64,000 nt of DNA, from positions 121,811 to 185,810 of the forward strand of contig CANQKM010000006.1 of assembly GCA_947624485.1 (NCBI GenBank). Reading direction: 5' to 3'. This stretch comes from an uncultured Clostridia bacterium. GTDB taxonomy: Bacteria > Bacillota > Clostridia > UBA1381. Positions 46,806 through 55,751 of the stretch are shown in pieces (the first letter of the stretch is position 1; each line of letters starts with the position of its first letter). The position numbers were made by a program, and so were the translations under genes. Under the pieces are notes generated by a model that saw only the letters and a list, made by a program, of their open reading frames with translations, had not been told where the DNA came from and searched no databases.

Positions 46806-48284
46806 ATGAAGAAAATAATATCCGCGCTGCTCGCGTCAATGATGCTCGGCACCGCCGCGTCCGCGCAGTTTTACACCGGCGGCGACATGACCGAGGTAAC
46901 GTATATTGAGGATCTGGGCGGCGAATACAAAACGGCAGACGGCGAAAAGGTCGATCCGTTTGAGTTTATGGCGGCGCAGGGAGTGAATATGGCGCGTATA
47001 CGCCTTTCCAACACGCCCGGCAAGGGTACGGGCGACGGCACGTATTACCTGCCCGCGTCGTACCAGGACGAAAACGACACGCTCTCTCTCGCGAAACGCG
47101 CGAAGGCGGCGGGAATGGCGATACAGTACACGTTTAACTATTCCGATTACTGGTCGAACGGCGAAAGACAGATCATCCCGTCCGAATGGGTGAAGCAGAT
47201 AAAGGACGAGCTTGGTTACGACGTGAAGGACGAAAAATTCTTAAAGAGCATGACCGACAAGCAGAAGGAGGAAATACGCGGCAAGCTCGGCGATATTGTG
47301 TACGCGTACACGCTCGATATTATGAAAAAACTCAAGGCGCAGGACACCGTTCCCGAATACGTGTCGCTCGGCAACGAAATAAACGGCGGTATGTTCTTCC
47401 CGTTCGCGAACACGTACGACGCGAATATGAACAAGGACAGGTTCGAGCTTGTGTTCGACAGTAACATTGACGAGAAAAACGATATAAAATGCTATGAAGA
47501 CTGGAAGGCTCTCGCGGATATTTTGAACCGCGGCTACGATGCGGTAAAGGAGGTTTCGCCCGACACGCAGGTCGTGATACATCTCGCGAACGGTTCGAGC
47601 GACAGCGTGTTTACGTGGTTTTTCGACAAGTACATCGAGGCGGGCGGCAGGTTCGACGTGATAGGCGCGTCGTACTATCCAGCGTGGTCGCACAATACTA
47701 TTGAAACGCTTGTGTCGTTCTGCAACAATATTTCGGCAAAATATGACAGGGACATACTCATAATGGAAACGGGCTACAACTGGACGCTCAACAAAAAGAA
47801 CGGCTATGGCGGTCAGCTTACGCCGACAGAGGACGATCCGAAAAACGCCGAGGGCTACGAGAAAAAGTACCCGTACACGCCCGAAGGTCAGCGCGGTTTT
47901 CTTAAGGATTTGTTCACCGCGCTGCGCTCGGTTGACGGCGGAAGATGCGTCGGCGCGCTTTACTGGGATCCCTGCATGATACACGTCGAGGACGGCGAAA
48001 ACGCGGACGAGTCGCTTTCGGGCTGGGCATATAACGAGAGCGACGACAAGCCCGCCGGAAACGTGGTCGAGAACACGACGCTTTTCGATTTCGACGGCAA
48101 AGCTCTGCCGGCGTTTGAAGCGTTCGGAGGCGCGGAAAGCCCAAATAAATTTATCGACGTGTACTACGGAGATGACGGCAGAATCACAGCCGTAAAAATA
48201 CGCACCGACGGCGAAAAAGGCGAAGGAACGGTCAAAACGTACGTTTGGGACGGTGTTGCTCTCGCGCCCTACGAAACGGTATGA
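46806..48284 (+). CDS. Secreted GH53 arabinogalactan endo-beta-1,4-galactanase
   Basis: The start at 46806 follows CGGAGGGA and begins a signal peptide (MKKIISALLASMMLGTAASA). The 492-aa protein matches GH53: GGDMTEVTYIEDLGG at the N-terminus, MARIRLSNTP, QYTFNYSDYWSN, the acid/base Glu in SLGNEINGG (about residue 190) and the nucleophile Glu in IMETGYNW (about 321). GALYWDPCMI lies near the end of the barrel. GH53 enzymes cut beta-1,4-galactan side chains of pectin. Downstream is an oligosaccharide importer, so released galacto-oligosaccharides are the likely cargo. There is no SLH domain, so it is probably free or loosely wall-bound. Confidence 0.93.
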   Translation: MKKIISALLASMMLGTAASAQFYTGGDMTEVTYIEDLGGEYKTADGEKVDPFEFMAAQGVNMARIRLSNTPGKGTGDGTYYLPASYQDENDTLSLAKRAKAAGMAIQYTFNYSDYWSNGERQIIPSEWVKQIKDELGYDVKDEKFLKSMTDKQKEEIRGKLGDIVYAYTLDIMKKLKAQDTVPEYVSLGNEINGGMFFPFANTYDANMNKDRFELVFDSNIDEKNDIKCYEDWKALADILNRGYDAVKEVSPDTQVVIHLANGSSDSVFTWFFDKYIEAGGRFDVIGASYYPAWSHNTIETLVSFCNNISAKYDRDILIMETGYNWTLNKKNGYGGQLTPTEDDPKNAEGYEKKYPYTPEGQRGFLKDLFTALRSVDGGRCVGALYWDPCMIHVEDGENADESLSGWAYNESDDKPAGNVVENTTLFDFDGKALPAFEAFGGAESPNKFIDVYYGDDGRITAVKIRTDGEKGEGTVKTYVWDGVALAPYETV

Positions 48285-48313
48285 TTTTTCATATATCTTT
48301 TTGAGGAATTTTA

Positions 48314-48342
48314 TTGACATATTATACAAAAAATGGTACAAT
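48314..48342 (+). promoter_or_regulatory. Sigma-A promoter for the ABC importer operon
   Basis: TTGACA-N17-TACAAT, so the importer can be transcribed separately from the GH53 gene. Confidence 0.8.
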
Positions 48343-48395
48343 ATATTTTAGTATAATAATCAAAGGTAACAAAGATATATAAAGGGGGGTTTGTC

Positions 48396-49349
48396 TTGAC
48401 AAAAAAAGAAATTGAGATGAGGTCGCGGACGCAGAGAAGCGTACTCGAGAGCATTTGGTATTATTTTAAGCGGGACTGGCAGCTGTACGTCCTGCTCGTG
48501 ATACCGCTTGCGCTCGTTATCATCTTTAAGTTCCTGCCTCTTGCGGGACTGTCCATCGCGTTCCTCGATTACAAACCGATAAAGGGCTTCGCCGGCTCGG
48601 AATTCATCGGAATGGAAGTATTCAAAAAGGTGTTCCAGTCAAGGGATTTCTACATAGCGCTGAAAAACACTCTTATACTTAACATACTCGACTTGATCGT
48701 AGGATTCCCCGCGCCTATCATACTCGCGATATTCCTTAACGAAATCCGCTGCAAGTGGTTCAAGCGCACAACACAGACAATACTTTACCTGCCGCACTTC
48801 CTGTCGTGGGTTATTATAGCGGGCCTCGCGTATCAGCTGTTCTCCCCCGACACGGGCTATCTGAACGTGCTTATAACGCGTATGGGCGGACAGTCGATAC
48901 CGTTCCTTACGGAAAAATGGCACTGGCTCGTTATGTACATACTCATCGGCGTATGGCAGGGCATGGGCTGGGGTACGATTATTTACCTCGCCGCGATCAC
49001 AGGTATCGACGCCGAGCTTTACGAGGCGGCAACCGTTGACGGCGCGGGAAGGTGGAGAAAGATCTGGAACATCACTCTGCCGTGCCTTAAGTCCACTATC
49101 GTGGTAATGCTCATAATGAGCCTCGGACGTATCATGGGAAGCTCGCTCGAACGGCCGTATACGTTATCGAACCCGATGGTTACGCAATTCTCGGACGTTA
49201 TCGCCACTTACGTTTACCGCGTAGGTCTGCAGAACAGCCAGTACAATGTGGCTACGGCGGTCGGTTTCTTCCAGTCGCTCGTGGGCGTTATACTCGTGCT
49301 TTTGGCTGACAAAGCGGCTAAGTTCATGGGCGAAGACGGTATTGTATAA
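48396..49349 (+). CDS. ABC oligosaccharide importer permease, LplB type
   Basis: A TTG start is chosen: AAAGGGGGG lies 6 nt upstream, while the next ATG (7 codons later) has no ribosome binding site. The 317-aa protein has six membrane segments and the cytosolic EAA loop EAATVDGAGRWRKIW near residue 209. The N-terminus (WYYFKRDWQLYVLLVIPLALVIIFKF) is typical of LplB/YteP-type polysaccharide-oligomer permeases. It pairs with the next permease. No ATP-binding gene is nearby, so a shared MsmX-like ATPase elsewhere is expected. Confidence 0.92.
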   Translation: MTKKEIEMRSRTQRSVLESIWYYFKRDWQLYVLLVIPLALVIIFKFLPLAGLSIAFLDYKPIKGFAGSEFIGMEVFKKVFQSRDFYIALKNTLILNILDLIVGFPAPIILAIFLNEIRCKWFKRTTQTILYLPHFLSWVIIAGLAYQLFSPDTGYLNVLITRMGGQSIPFLTEKWHWLVMYILIGVWQGMGWGTIIYLAAITGIDAELYEAATVDGAGRWRKIWNITLPCLKSTIVVMLIMSLGRIMGSSLERPYTLSNPMVTQFSDVIATYVYRVGLQNSQYNVATAVGFFQSLVGVILVLLADKAAKFMGEDGIV

Positions 49350-49363
49350 GGAGGGACGCGGCT

Positions 49364-50245
49364 ATGAAAATAAAAAAATCACCTCTTGATCTTATCGCCG
49401 ATATACTTATATACGCGTTTATCGCGCTTGTGGCGATAATATGTATAATACCGTTTTTACATGTTGCGGCGATGTCTATAAGCGGCGACGCCGACGTTTA
49501 CGCGAACAACGTGTTCCTTATCCCGAAGCATGTGAACCTTAACGCGTATAAAACGGTTCTCGGCGACCCGTCAATGATGCGCTCGCTCATATTCACCGTA
49601 ATACTTACGGTTGTGTTCACGGTACTCGGCATGTTCGTTACGATATGCTCGGCTTACGCGCTGTCGAGACCTAAGCTGAAGGGCAGACATATCATCTCGA
49701 CAATATTCCTGATGACGATGTACTTCAGCGCAGGTACCATTCCGGACTACCTGCTTATGGACGGCCTTAACCTGCTCGACACGGCTGCCGTACTCGTGCT
49801 GCCGCTGATATTCTCGGCGTACAACATGATAATTCTGAGAACGTTTATGCAGAACTCGATACCCGAAAGCCTTATCGAGGCGGCGGAGCTGGACGGCTGC
49901 GACGATTTCAGAATACTCGTTCAGGTCGTGCTTCCGCTGTCGAAGCCGGTTCTCGCGACGCTCGCGCTGTTCTACGCGGTCGGACGCTGGAACTCCTTCA
50001 CGGACGCGCTGTACTTTATCCAGTCGGATAATTTGAAGCCGTTACAGTTAAAGCTCTACAACCTCGTAAACGCTTCAGGTTCGACCGGTGCGCTCGCGCA
50101 GGAGGCGGGCGGAGGTCAGCAGCAGGCTGCCGAGGTCGTAAAGTCCGCGACGATCATGTTCGCGACGCTGCCTATCGTTCTCATATACCCGTTCCTGCAG
50201 AAATACTTCGTAACGGGCGTTATGATAGGCGCGGTAAAGGGTTAA
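49364..50245 (+). CDS. ABC oligosaccharide importer permease, LplC/YtcP type
   Basis: A 293-aa protein with six membrane helices and the EAA motif EAAELDGCDDFRI near residue 171. PLLKPV-like PLSKPVLATLALFYAVGRWN and the C-terminal YPFLQKYFVTGVMIGAVKG are hallmarks of the second permease (CUT1 subfamily). It lies 14 nt downstream of LplB, with AAGGAGG upstream. Together they form the membrane channel for the lipoprotein-bound sugar. Confidence 0.93.
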   Translation: MKIKKSPLDLIADILIYAFIALVAIICIIPFLHVAAMSISGDADVYANNVFLIPKHVNLNAYKTVLGDPSMMRSLIFTVILTVVFTVLGMFVTICSAYALSRPKLKGRHIISTIFLMTMYFSAGTIPDYLLMDGLNLLDTAAVLVLPLIFSAYNMIILRTFMQNSIPESLIEAAELDGCDDFRILVQVVLPLSKPVLATLALFYAVGRWNSFTDALYFIQSDNLKPLQLKLYNLVNASGSTGALAQEAGGGQQQAAEVVKSATIMFATLPIVLIYPFLQKYFVTGVMIGAVKG

Positions 50246-50303
50246 TAAATTTGTGCTTTATAATTAAAGGTATAAAATTAAATTAAAGAAAGGAAAAAAA
50301 GCT

Positions 50304-51914
50304 ATGAAAAAAAGATTACTCAGCATTTTTCTCGCGGCGGCTATGACGGTAGGCGCGGCGGGAGCGCTCTCAGGCTGCGGCGGAGGCGGAAACGCCAACG
50401 TGGACGTTGACGAGATAATGTCGCGTGAGGACGTTGAAAATTACGTTTACCCCGAGCAGATTGAGATTAAAATCCCCGTATACGACAGAGGAAACGCCGG
50501 TCAGGCTAACGTAACCGACAACTACTGGACAAGATACGTTCAGCAGGAGTTCGGCGACAAGCACAACATCAAGGTTACATACATCTCCATTCCGCGTAAG
50601 GAAGAGGTAACGATGTTTAACCAGCTTCTCGCGGGTAAGGCGGAAAATCAGCCGGATATCATCTTTAACTACGACTACCCGACAATCATTTCATTCGCGG
50701 ATCAGGGCGCGTTCCAGACGCTTGACGAGGAAATGATAAAGAAGTACGCTCCTCATTTCTATGAGAGAACGAAGGATCTCGACGAGTACACATACGTTGA
50801 CGGCGAAAAGCTGTTCATGGCCGGTACAAGACCTGACGCGTACAACTTTATCACGCTCGTAAGAAAAGACTGGATGGATAAGCTCGGTATCGAAGAGCCG
50901 AAGAGTACGGAAGAGTACGACGACATGCTCCGCAAGTTCAGAGACGCGAAGCTCGGCGGCGAGGGTACGATCCCCGCTACCGCGTCGCTCGGCAACGCTT
51001 ACTACGGCGCGTATAAGTACAGACCGTATCCGCTGTCGGAGGAAGACAACGCTCTCTACAGCGACCTGACGGTTGCGGCTCTTACATGGGGGCCTGTAAA
51101 GAAGTCGCTCCAGCATGACAATATGATGTACAACGAGGGACTTATAAGCTCCGAGTGGTACCTCGACAAGGACGGCTCGAAGGCAAGAGAGGCGTTCGTA
51201 TCGGGCAGAGCCGGCACATACTCCGACTATCTCTCGAAGAACCCCGATGTAATCAATACGCTTAAGCAGAATGTTCCCGACGCTGAGGTTACAATTCTCA
51301 CAACGTATGACGATCCCGATTTCGGACATCCGACGCCGGGCAGACACGACAACCCGTTCGGTATGGTTTCGGGCATCAACGCGAACTGCTCTCACCCCGA
51401 AGCTATAATGATGTACTTCGAGTGGCTCAACGATAACCTGTTCGTAATGCAGAACGGTATCGAGGGCGTAACGTACAACATGGACGGAGACGTTCCCATT
51501 CTTATAGACGGCTACGGCGGCGAGGAAAGACTCAACTACAACGGCAACAAGGATATGTGGTGCCTTGTAATCGAGGGTAAGGATCTCGGCGACGAGGAGC
51601 TTAACGTAAAGGCTCAGGAAAAGATGTATGCTCCGGAGGGCTATGAGTGGATCATCCGCAAGTCATATGAGAACTTCCAGAAGGGTAAGGATTACCTCTA
51701 CACCGACTATATCTTCTCAAAGCCGGTATCGTCGCTCTCGAATCTCGCGGGTACGCTTCTTGATAACTGGCTCACGCATAAGGTTGAGCTTACAAACTGC
51801 AAGCCCGAAGAATTTGAGGCTAAGTATGAGGCGGCTTGTCAGGATTACCTTGCGGCAGGTTATCAGCAGGTGCTTGACGAAAAGAAGCAGCTTTACGAAG
51901 AGGAAAAGAAATAA
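50304..51914 (+). CDS. Extracellular sugar-binding lipoprotein
   Basis: A 536-aa protein with a lipoprotein signal and lipobox LSGC (Cys25), then a Gly-rich tether (GGGGNANV). The rest matches the large LipO/YtcQ-type solute-binding proteins that accompany LplBC permeases, e.g. NQLLAGKAENQPDIIFNYD and an RKDWMDKLGIEEPKSTEEY motif. It would capture oligosaccharides outside the membrane; galactan or rhamnogalacturonan fragments are inferred from the adjacent GH53 gene. AAAGGAAAA lies upstream. A terminator follows at once, ending the operon. Confidence 0.93.
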   Translation: MKKRLLSIFLAAAMTVGAAGALSGCGGGGNANVDVDEIMSREDVENYVYPEQIEIKIPVYDRGNAGQANVTDNYWTRYVQQEFGDKHNIKVTYISIPRKEEVTMFNQLLAGKAENQPDIIFNYDYPTIISFADQGAFQTLDEEMIKKYAPHFYERTKDLDEYTYVDGEKLFMAGTRPDAYNFITLVRKDWMDKLGIEEPKSTEEYDDMLRKFRDAKLGGEGTIPATASLGNAYYGAYKYRPYPLSEEDNALYSDLTVAALTWGPVKKSLQHDNMMYNEGLISSEWYLDKDGSKAREAFVSGRAGTYSDYLSKNPDVINTLKQNVPDAEVTILTTYDDPDFGHPTPGRHDNPFGMVSGINANCSHPEAIMMYFEWLNDNLFVMQNGIEGVTYNMDGDVPILIDGYGGEERLNYNGNKDMWCLVIEGKDLGDEELNVKAQEKMYAPEGYEWIIRKSYENFQKGKDYLYTDYIFSKPVSSLSNLAGTLLDNWLTHKVELTNCKPEEFEAKYEAACQDYLAAGYQQVLDEKKQLYEEEKK

Positions 51915-51931
51915 TTTCGGCATTGTTTGTT

Positions 51932-51963
51932 CAGCCGCCGCCACATAGCGGCGGCTGTTCTTT
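51932..51963 (+). terminator. Terminator of the ABC operon
   Basis: A 10-bp perfect stem CAGCCGCCGC / GCGGCGGCTG with a 6-nt loop, followed by TTCTTTTA. Confidence 0.85.
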
Positions 51964-51994
51964 TAGGGGATAAATAATATGTGTATATTTTCGC

Positions 51995-52111
51995 AAAACC
52001 CCTCCGACGGCTCCGCCGCCACCTCCCCTAATAGTGGAGGCTCACGATGTGCGCCGCTCTCCGTATGGCTCCCCTAATAGGGGAGCTGTCACGAAGTGAC
52101 TGAGGGGTTTT
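51995..52111. repeat. Palindromic intergenic repeat, family B/D
   Basis: A 117-bp element with exact 10-bp inverted ends AAAACCCCTC / GAGGGGTTTT. It contains CTCCCCTAATAGGGGAG and hairpins such as GTCACGAAGTGAC. The same parts recur at 60164-60282 and 60523-60641. Confidence 0.85.
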
Positions 52112-52159
52112 ATAAACAAAACACAAATTTACATCACCACACAGACCAAAGGAGAAACC

Positions 52160-53386
52160 ATGCAAAAACCGGAACTGCTTGCCCCGGGGGGCAGTCTTGA
52201 AAAACTGAAAACGGCAATCGACTACGGCGCGGACGCGGTGTATATAGGCGGCGAAGCGTTTTCTTTGCGCGCCGCGGCGGAAAACTTTTCCCCGTCCGAC
52301 ATGGCGGAGGGCATAAAATACGCCCGCGACCGCGGCAAAAAGGTATATCTTACCGCCAACATAATACCGCATAACGAGGATATAGCCCAATTTGAGTCGT
52401 TTGTAAACGAAATACGTCCGATGGGCTTTGACGCGGTGCTTATCGCCGACCTCGGGCTGTTCGGCATGATGCGCTCGCTCGCGCCAGAAATACCGATACA
52501 CGTAAGCACGCAGGCGAACAACGTAAATTACAAGTCCGCGCAGATGTGGCACGAAATGGGCGCGAAGCGCGTTGTGCTGGCGCGGGAAATGTCGCTTGCG
52601 GAAATTGCCGAAATACGCAAAAACACGTCGGACACGCTTGAAATCGAGGCGTTTGTCCACGGCGCGATGTGCATATCGTACTCGGGCAGGTGTCTTTTGT
52701 CGAACTACATGACGGGACGCGACTCGAACCTCGGTGCGTGCGCGCACCCGTGCAGGTGGAACTACAAGCTTGTTGAGGAAACGCGCCCGGGAGAATACAT
52801 GGACGTGTTTGAAAACGAGCGCGGCACGTTTATATTCAATTCAAAGGATTTATGCATGATACGCCATATACCCGAATTGGTAAAAAGCGGCATAACGAGC
52901 TTTAAGATTGAGGGACGCGTAAAAACCCCGTACTACGTCGCGACCGTCGTCGGAGCGTACAGGCGAGAAATCGACCGTTACCTTGCCGATCCCGAGCATT
53001 ACGTTTTCAGCGAGTCGGAGTACGACGAGCTTTGCAAGGTGAGCCACCGGCCGTACACAACCGGCTTCTACTTCGGCAAACCGGACGCGGACGCGCAGGT
53101 GTACACGTCAAGCTCGTATATACGCGACTACGACCTTGTCGGCATAGTGCAGTCGTACGACGCGGAAACGGGCGTTGCCGAAATTTCGCAGCGCAACCGC
53201 TTTTTTAAGGGCGACGAGGTTGAAGTAATACGACCGATGCATCCGTTTTTCACGCAGACAATCGAAAGTATGACCGACGCGGACGGAAACGAAATAGAAG
53301 TAGCGAACCACGCGGAACAAACCGTTAAAATAAAAATGACCGAACCCGTCGCCGCGGGTTCGATGCTGAGAAAGAAACGAATTTAG
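52160..53386 (+). CDS. U32-family peptidase-like protein (tRNA/rRNA hydroxylation group)
   Basis: A 408-aa protein opening KPELLAPGGSLEKLKTAIDYGADAVYIGG, then HVSTQANNVN. The conserved Cys-rich block EAFVHGAMCISYSGRCLLSNY and LGACAHPCRWNY has four Cys, expected Fe-S ligands in this family. U32 members of this type (YrrN/YrrO, TrhP, RlhA) act in hydroxylation of tRNA U34 or rRNA, and the old collagenase/peptidase label is doubtful. In Bacillus these genes adjoin yrrM (trmR) and yrrL (mltG); both are just downstream here on the opposite strand, which supports the tRNA-modification reading. AAAGGAG lies 5 nt upstream of the ATG. Confidence 0.9.
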   Translation: MQKPELLAPGGSLEKLKTAIDYGADAVYIGGEAFSLRAAAENFSPSDMAEGIKYARDRGKKVYLTANIIPHNEDIAQFESFVNEIRPMGFDAVLIADLGLFGMMRSLAPEIPIHVSTQANNVNYKSAQMWHEMGAKRVVLAREMSLAEIAEIRKNTSDTLEIEAFVHGAMCISYSGRCLLSNYMTGRDSNLGACAHPCRWNYKLVEETRPGEYMDVFENERGTFIFNSKDLCMIRHIPELVKSGITSFKIEGRVKTPYYVATVVGAYRREIDRYLADPEHYVFSESEYDELCKVSHRPYTTGFYFGKPDADAQVYTSSSYIRDYDLVGIVQSYDAETGVAEISQRNRFFKGDEVEVIRPMHPFFTQTIESMTDADGNEIEVANHAEQTVKIKMTEPVAAGSMLRKKRI

Positions 53387-53388
53387 TC

Positions 53389-53630
53389 GGGCGACCGCAA
53401 GGGTCGCCCCTACGTTGCGGCAATGCCGTTAGCCTCTCCTTGAGGAGAGGTGGCATTGCGAAGCAATGACGGAGAGGTGGCAAAAATTCTAAAAACCACC
53501 TCTCAGTCGCCTACGGCGACAGTTCCCCTCAAGGGGAGCCACACGCTCGCGTGTGGTAGGCGTGTCCGCTTGCGGACAAACGCCGTAGTAAGGGGAGCCT
53601 TTCGTAGGGGCGACCCTCGCGGTCGCCCGC
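53389..53630. repeat. Nested repeat composite, A-B-A
   Basis: Family A arms at 53389-53413 and 53604-53630, inverted to each other, enclose a family B palindrome (about 53430-53540) and two short hairpins (CACACGCTCGCGTGTG at 53540-53555 and CGTGTCCGCTTGCGGACA at 53561-53578). It begins 3 nt after the U32 stop codon. No ORF is supported. Confidence 0.85.
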
Positions 53631-53648
53631 TAACGTTGAATCGCCGCC

Positions 53649-53677
53649 TTGACACACATCATAAGATATAGTATAAT
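53649..53677 (+). promoter_or_regulatory. Full-consensus sigma-A promoter for a small RNA
   Basis: TTGACA-N17-TATAAT on the plus strand. No protein gene follows in this direction for 2 kb. Confidence 0.85.
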
Positions 53678-53683
53678 AGCCAT

Positions 53684-53765
53684 ATAAAGCGGATGTTCCG
53701 CAATTTCGGTTATAGGGTAAATTCTACCCCTAAGTATCTGTTACGTCAATAACAGATACTTTTTT
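53684..53765 (+). ncRNA. Candidate 80-nt small RNA
   Basis: The predicted transcript runs from 7 nt after a consensus -10 box to a perfect 12-bp terminator hairpin (AAGTATCTGTTA / TAACAGATACTT, 53732-53761) with a T run. Two more stems lie inside: GCGGATGTTCCGC and GGGTA-AATTC-TACCC. There is no credible ORF. The RNA ends exactly on the stop codon of the converging trmR-like gene. Family unknown; it could act in trans or affect trmR from its 3' end. Confidence 0.7.
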
Positions 53766-54432
53766 ACATTTTCACCGACACAGTCAAACCGTCGCCGAGG
53801 GGGAGAATGGACGTGTGAAGCTCCTTATTTGCCATAAGCGCGTCGATATACGCGCGCAGACGCTTCACAATCGTGATTTTTCTTCTCGCGACATGGTTAT
53901 CATCGGCGGTCATGCCCTTGTACAGAATATTATCCGAAATAAGCACGCCGCCCTTTTTCAAAAGCCTTACGCACTCGTCGAGCATATTCACGTAATGCGC
54001 CTTCGGGCCGTCGAGAAATATCATATCGAACGAGCTTTCATCGTCGATATACGCGAGATAATCCTTCGCGTCGGCTTCGATTACGGCTATCCTATCCGCA
54101 AAACCCGCGCTTTTAATATTTTCACGCGCGAGCCGCACCATTTTTTCATCATATTCGAGCGTCGTTATACGGCAGCTTTTCGGCGTGTTTTTCGCCATAA
54201 GCAGCGCGCTGTACCCTATCGCCGCGCCGACCTCGAGTATTTTTTTCGGCTTTTTTATCCTGCACATGACCGTCAGAAACCTTGCCGACTCCGGCTCGAT
54301 TATCGGCACGTCGTTCTCTGCCGCGTAATCCTCGAGACCGCGCAGAAACGTGTCGTCATGCGTCATGTGCGACCGCAGATAATCCGTTATATACTGCGGC
54401 ACGATAGCGTTCAAATCATATTCGGTTGACAT
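53764..54432 (-). CDS. SAM-dependent O-methyltransferase, TrmR/YrrM-like
   Basis: The start at 54432 (MSTEYDLNAIVPQYITDYL) follows AAGGGTG; the longer frame lacks a ribosome binding site. The 222-aa class I methyltransferase has the SAM motif ILEVGAAIGYSALLMA (about residues 63-78), TLEYDEKMV, FDMIFLDGPKAHY (acidic metal site) and a GGVLISDNILYKGM stretch typical of catechol-OMT-like enzymes. The closest functional relative by context is TrmR (YrrM), which methylates 5-hydroxyuridine at tRNA position 34. It lies 13 nt after mltG. Confidence 0.88.
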   Translation of the reverse strand: MSTEYDLNAIVPQYITDYLRSHMTHDDTFLRGLEDYAAENDVPIIEPESARFLTVMCRIKKPKKILEVGAAIGYSALLMAKNTPKSCRITTLEYDEKMVRLARENIKSAGFADRIAVIEADAKDYLAYIDDESSFDMIFLDGPKAHYVNMLDECVRLLKKGGVLISDNILYKGMTADDNHVARRKITIVKRLRAYIDALMANKELHTSILPLGDGLTVSVKM

Positions 54433-54445
54433 ATATTCACCCTTA

Positions 54446-55531
54446 TCACTGTTTAAGACTGTCCTGATTTTCAATAGCGCTTCCGTCTACCGACACTGCC
54501 GGATCTGTGCCGTTCATAGCCGCGAGATGCTCCTCGTACGTCGATGAGAACACGTGCGAGCCGTCCTTGCCGACAACAAAATAGTAAGCGTCCGTAGCCT
54601 CCGGATAAAGCGCGGCACGTATACTGTCGATACCGGGATTGCAAATCGGGCCTATCGGGAAATCGGGATAGATGTACGTATTGTACGGCGAGTCGATCTT
54701 CGTGTCTGAGATCGACAGCACCGGCTTTCTCTCGTGAAGTATGTACTGCACCGTCGCGCACGACTGGAATTTCATACCCGAATTTCTTCTATTATAAAAC
54801 ACACCGGCGACCTTCGGCATTTCCGACACGCCGCCAGCCTCACGCTCAACGATCGACGCCATAGTCACGACCTGATCGACCGTCATTCCGAGACTTTGCG
54901 CGCGCGCCTTGTACTCGTCGGTGAACTGGCTGTCGAACGCCGCGAGCATTAAATCAATAATGTAATGCGCGTCCGCGCCCTCGGGTATCTCGTACGTCGC
55001 AGGGAACAAATACCCCTCCATAACGCCGTCACGCTGCGGCAGACCTTTTAAGAAGTCGTAGTCGTAATCTTCGGGATTAAGCGCGGCGTAAAAATCCTGC
55101 CACCCCGCAATACCCGCCTCGTCGAGCTTCTGCGCTATCTGTTTGATCTCGTAGCCCTCGGGAATTGTCACCTTCGTAACGTCGCGGTCGTCGGTAACGA
55201 GCAGGTCGAGTATCTGCGAATAGCTCATACCGTCCTCGATCGTAGCCGAACCGGGCTGGAACTTACCATCGTAACCGCCGAGCTTCGCCTGGAGACGGAA
55301 CACAAGCGGATATTTTATAACGCCCTCATCCTTAAGCATATCCGCGACGGACGCGCTGCCGGCGCCCTCCGCCACATTTATCTTTACCGAGCCGTTCGGA
55401 ACGGAAACGCCGCCGCTGTCCTTCATGACTATTCCCGCGCCTATAAGACATGCCGCGGCGAGGATCACCGCGATTATAACGGGTATCTTCCACTTTCCGC
55501 GGCGCGGCTCATGCACCTTTACTGACATCAT
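54446..55531 (-). CDS. mltG: Endolytic murein transglycosylase MltG
   Basis: MltG cuts nascent peptidoglycan strands and sets their length. The start is 55531 or the next ATG at 55528; AAGGGGG precedes both. The 361-aa protein has one N-terminal membrane anchor (KWKIPVIIAVILAAACLIGAG, given in part). A LysM-like segment follows (NVAEGAGSASVADMLKDEGV, VTIPEGYEIKQIAQKL), and the YceG catalytic domain has the essential Glu in ASIVEREAGG. SPYNTY and GPICNPGIDSIRAAL complete the signature. It precedes trmR in an inferred two-gene operon, the same neighbourhood as in Bacillus. Confidence 0.95.
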   Translation of the reverse strand: MMSVKVHEPRRGKWKIPVIIAVILAAACLIGAGIVMKDSGGVSVPNGSVKINVAEGAGSASVADMLKDEGVIKYPLVFRLQAKLGGYDGKFQPGSATIEDGMSYSQILDLLVTDDRDVTKVTIPEGYEIKQIAQKLDEAGIAGWQDFYAALNPEDYDYDFLKGLPQRDGVMEGYLFPATYEIPEGADAHYIIDLMLAAFDSQFTDEYKARAQSLGMTVDQVVTMASIVEREAGGVSEMPKVAGVFYNRRNSGMKFQSCATVQYILHERKPVLSISDTKIDSPYNTYIYPDFPIGPICNPGIDSIRAALYPEATDAYYFVVGKDGSHVFSSTYEEHLAAMNGTDPAVSVDGSAIENQDSLKQ

Positions 55532-55560
55532 TATGCCCCCTTGCACTAATTATGTTACCT

Positions 55561-55589
55561 TATTGTACAACAAATTATCATTTTCGTCA
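55561..55589 (-). promoter_or_regulatory. Sigma-A promoter for mltG-trmR
   Basis: TTGACG-N17-TACAAT on the minus strand, 30 nt before the start. Confidence 0.7.
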
Positions 55590-55670
55590 AGTTTTGCGCC
55601 GTTTTGTCACATAATTGCCGTACGCGGCGAAAAATTTCAAAAATATATCCGAAAAAATACAAATTTACAC

Positions 55671-55699
55671 TTCCCTTTTTGTGAAAAGTGTGGTATAAT
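55671..55699 (+). promoter_or_regulatory. Promoter for the SGNH esterase-like gene
   Basis: A good TATAAT -10 box is paired with a poor -35 box (TTCCCT) at N17. An imperfect dyad ACACTT..AAGTGT covers the -35 region and could be an operator. Confidence 0.45.
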
Positions 55700-55751
55700 G
55701 AATATATCTATTTATGGCACGGACATAAAATTATGAAAAGGAGAGAATGAG

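Noticed and set aside
47241..48341. 366-codon minus-strand frame over the GH53 gene
   Set aside because: Antisense shadow of a gene with intact GH53 catalytic motifs; no ribosome binding site or domain.
55611..55700. Possible riboswitch before the SGNH gene
   Set aside because: The leader after the TATAAT box is only about 45 nt and A/T-rich, with no stable fold visible.
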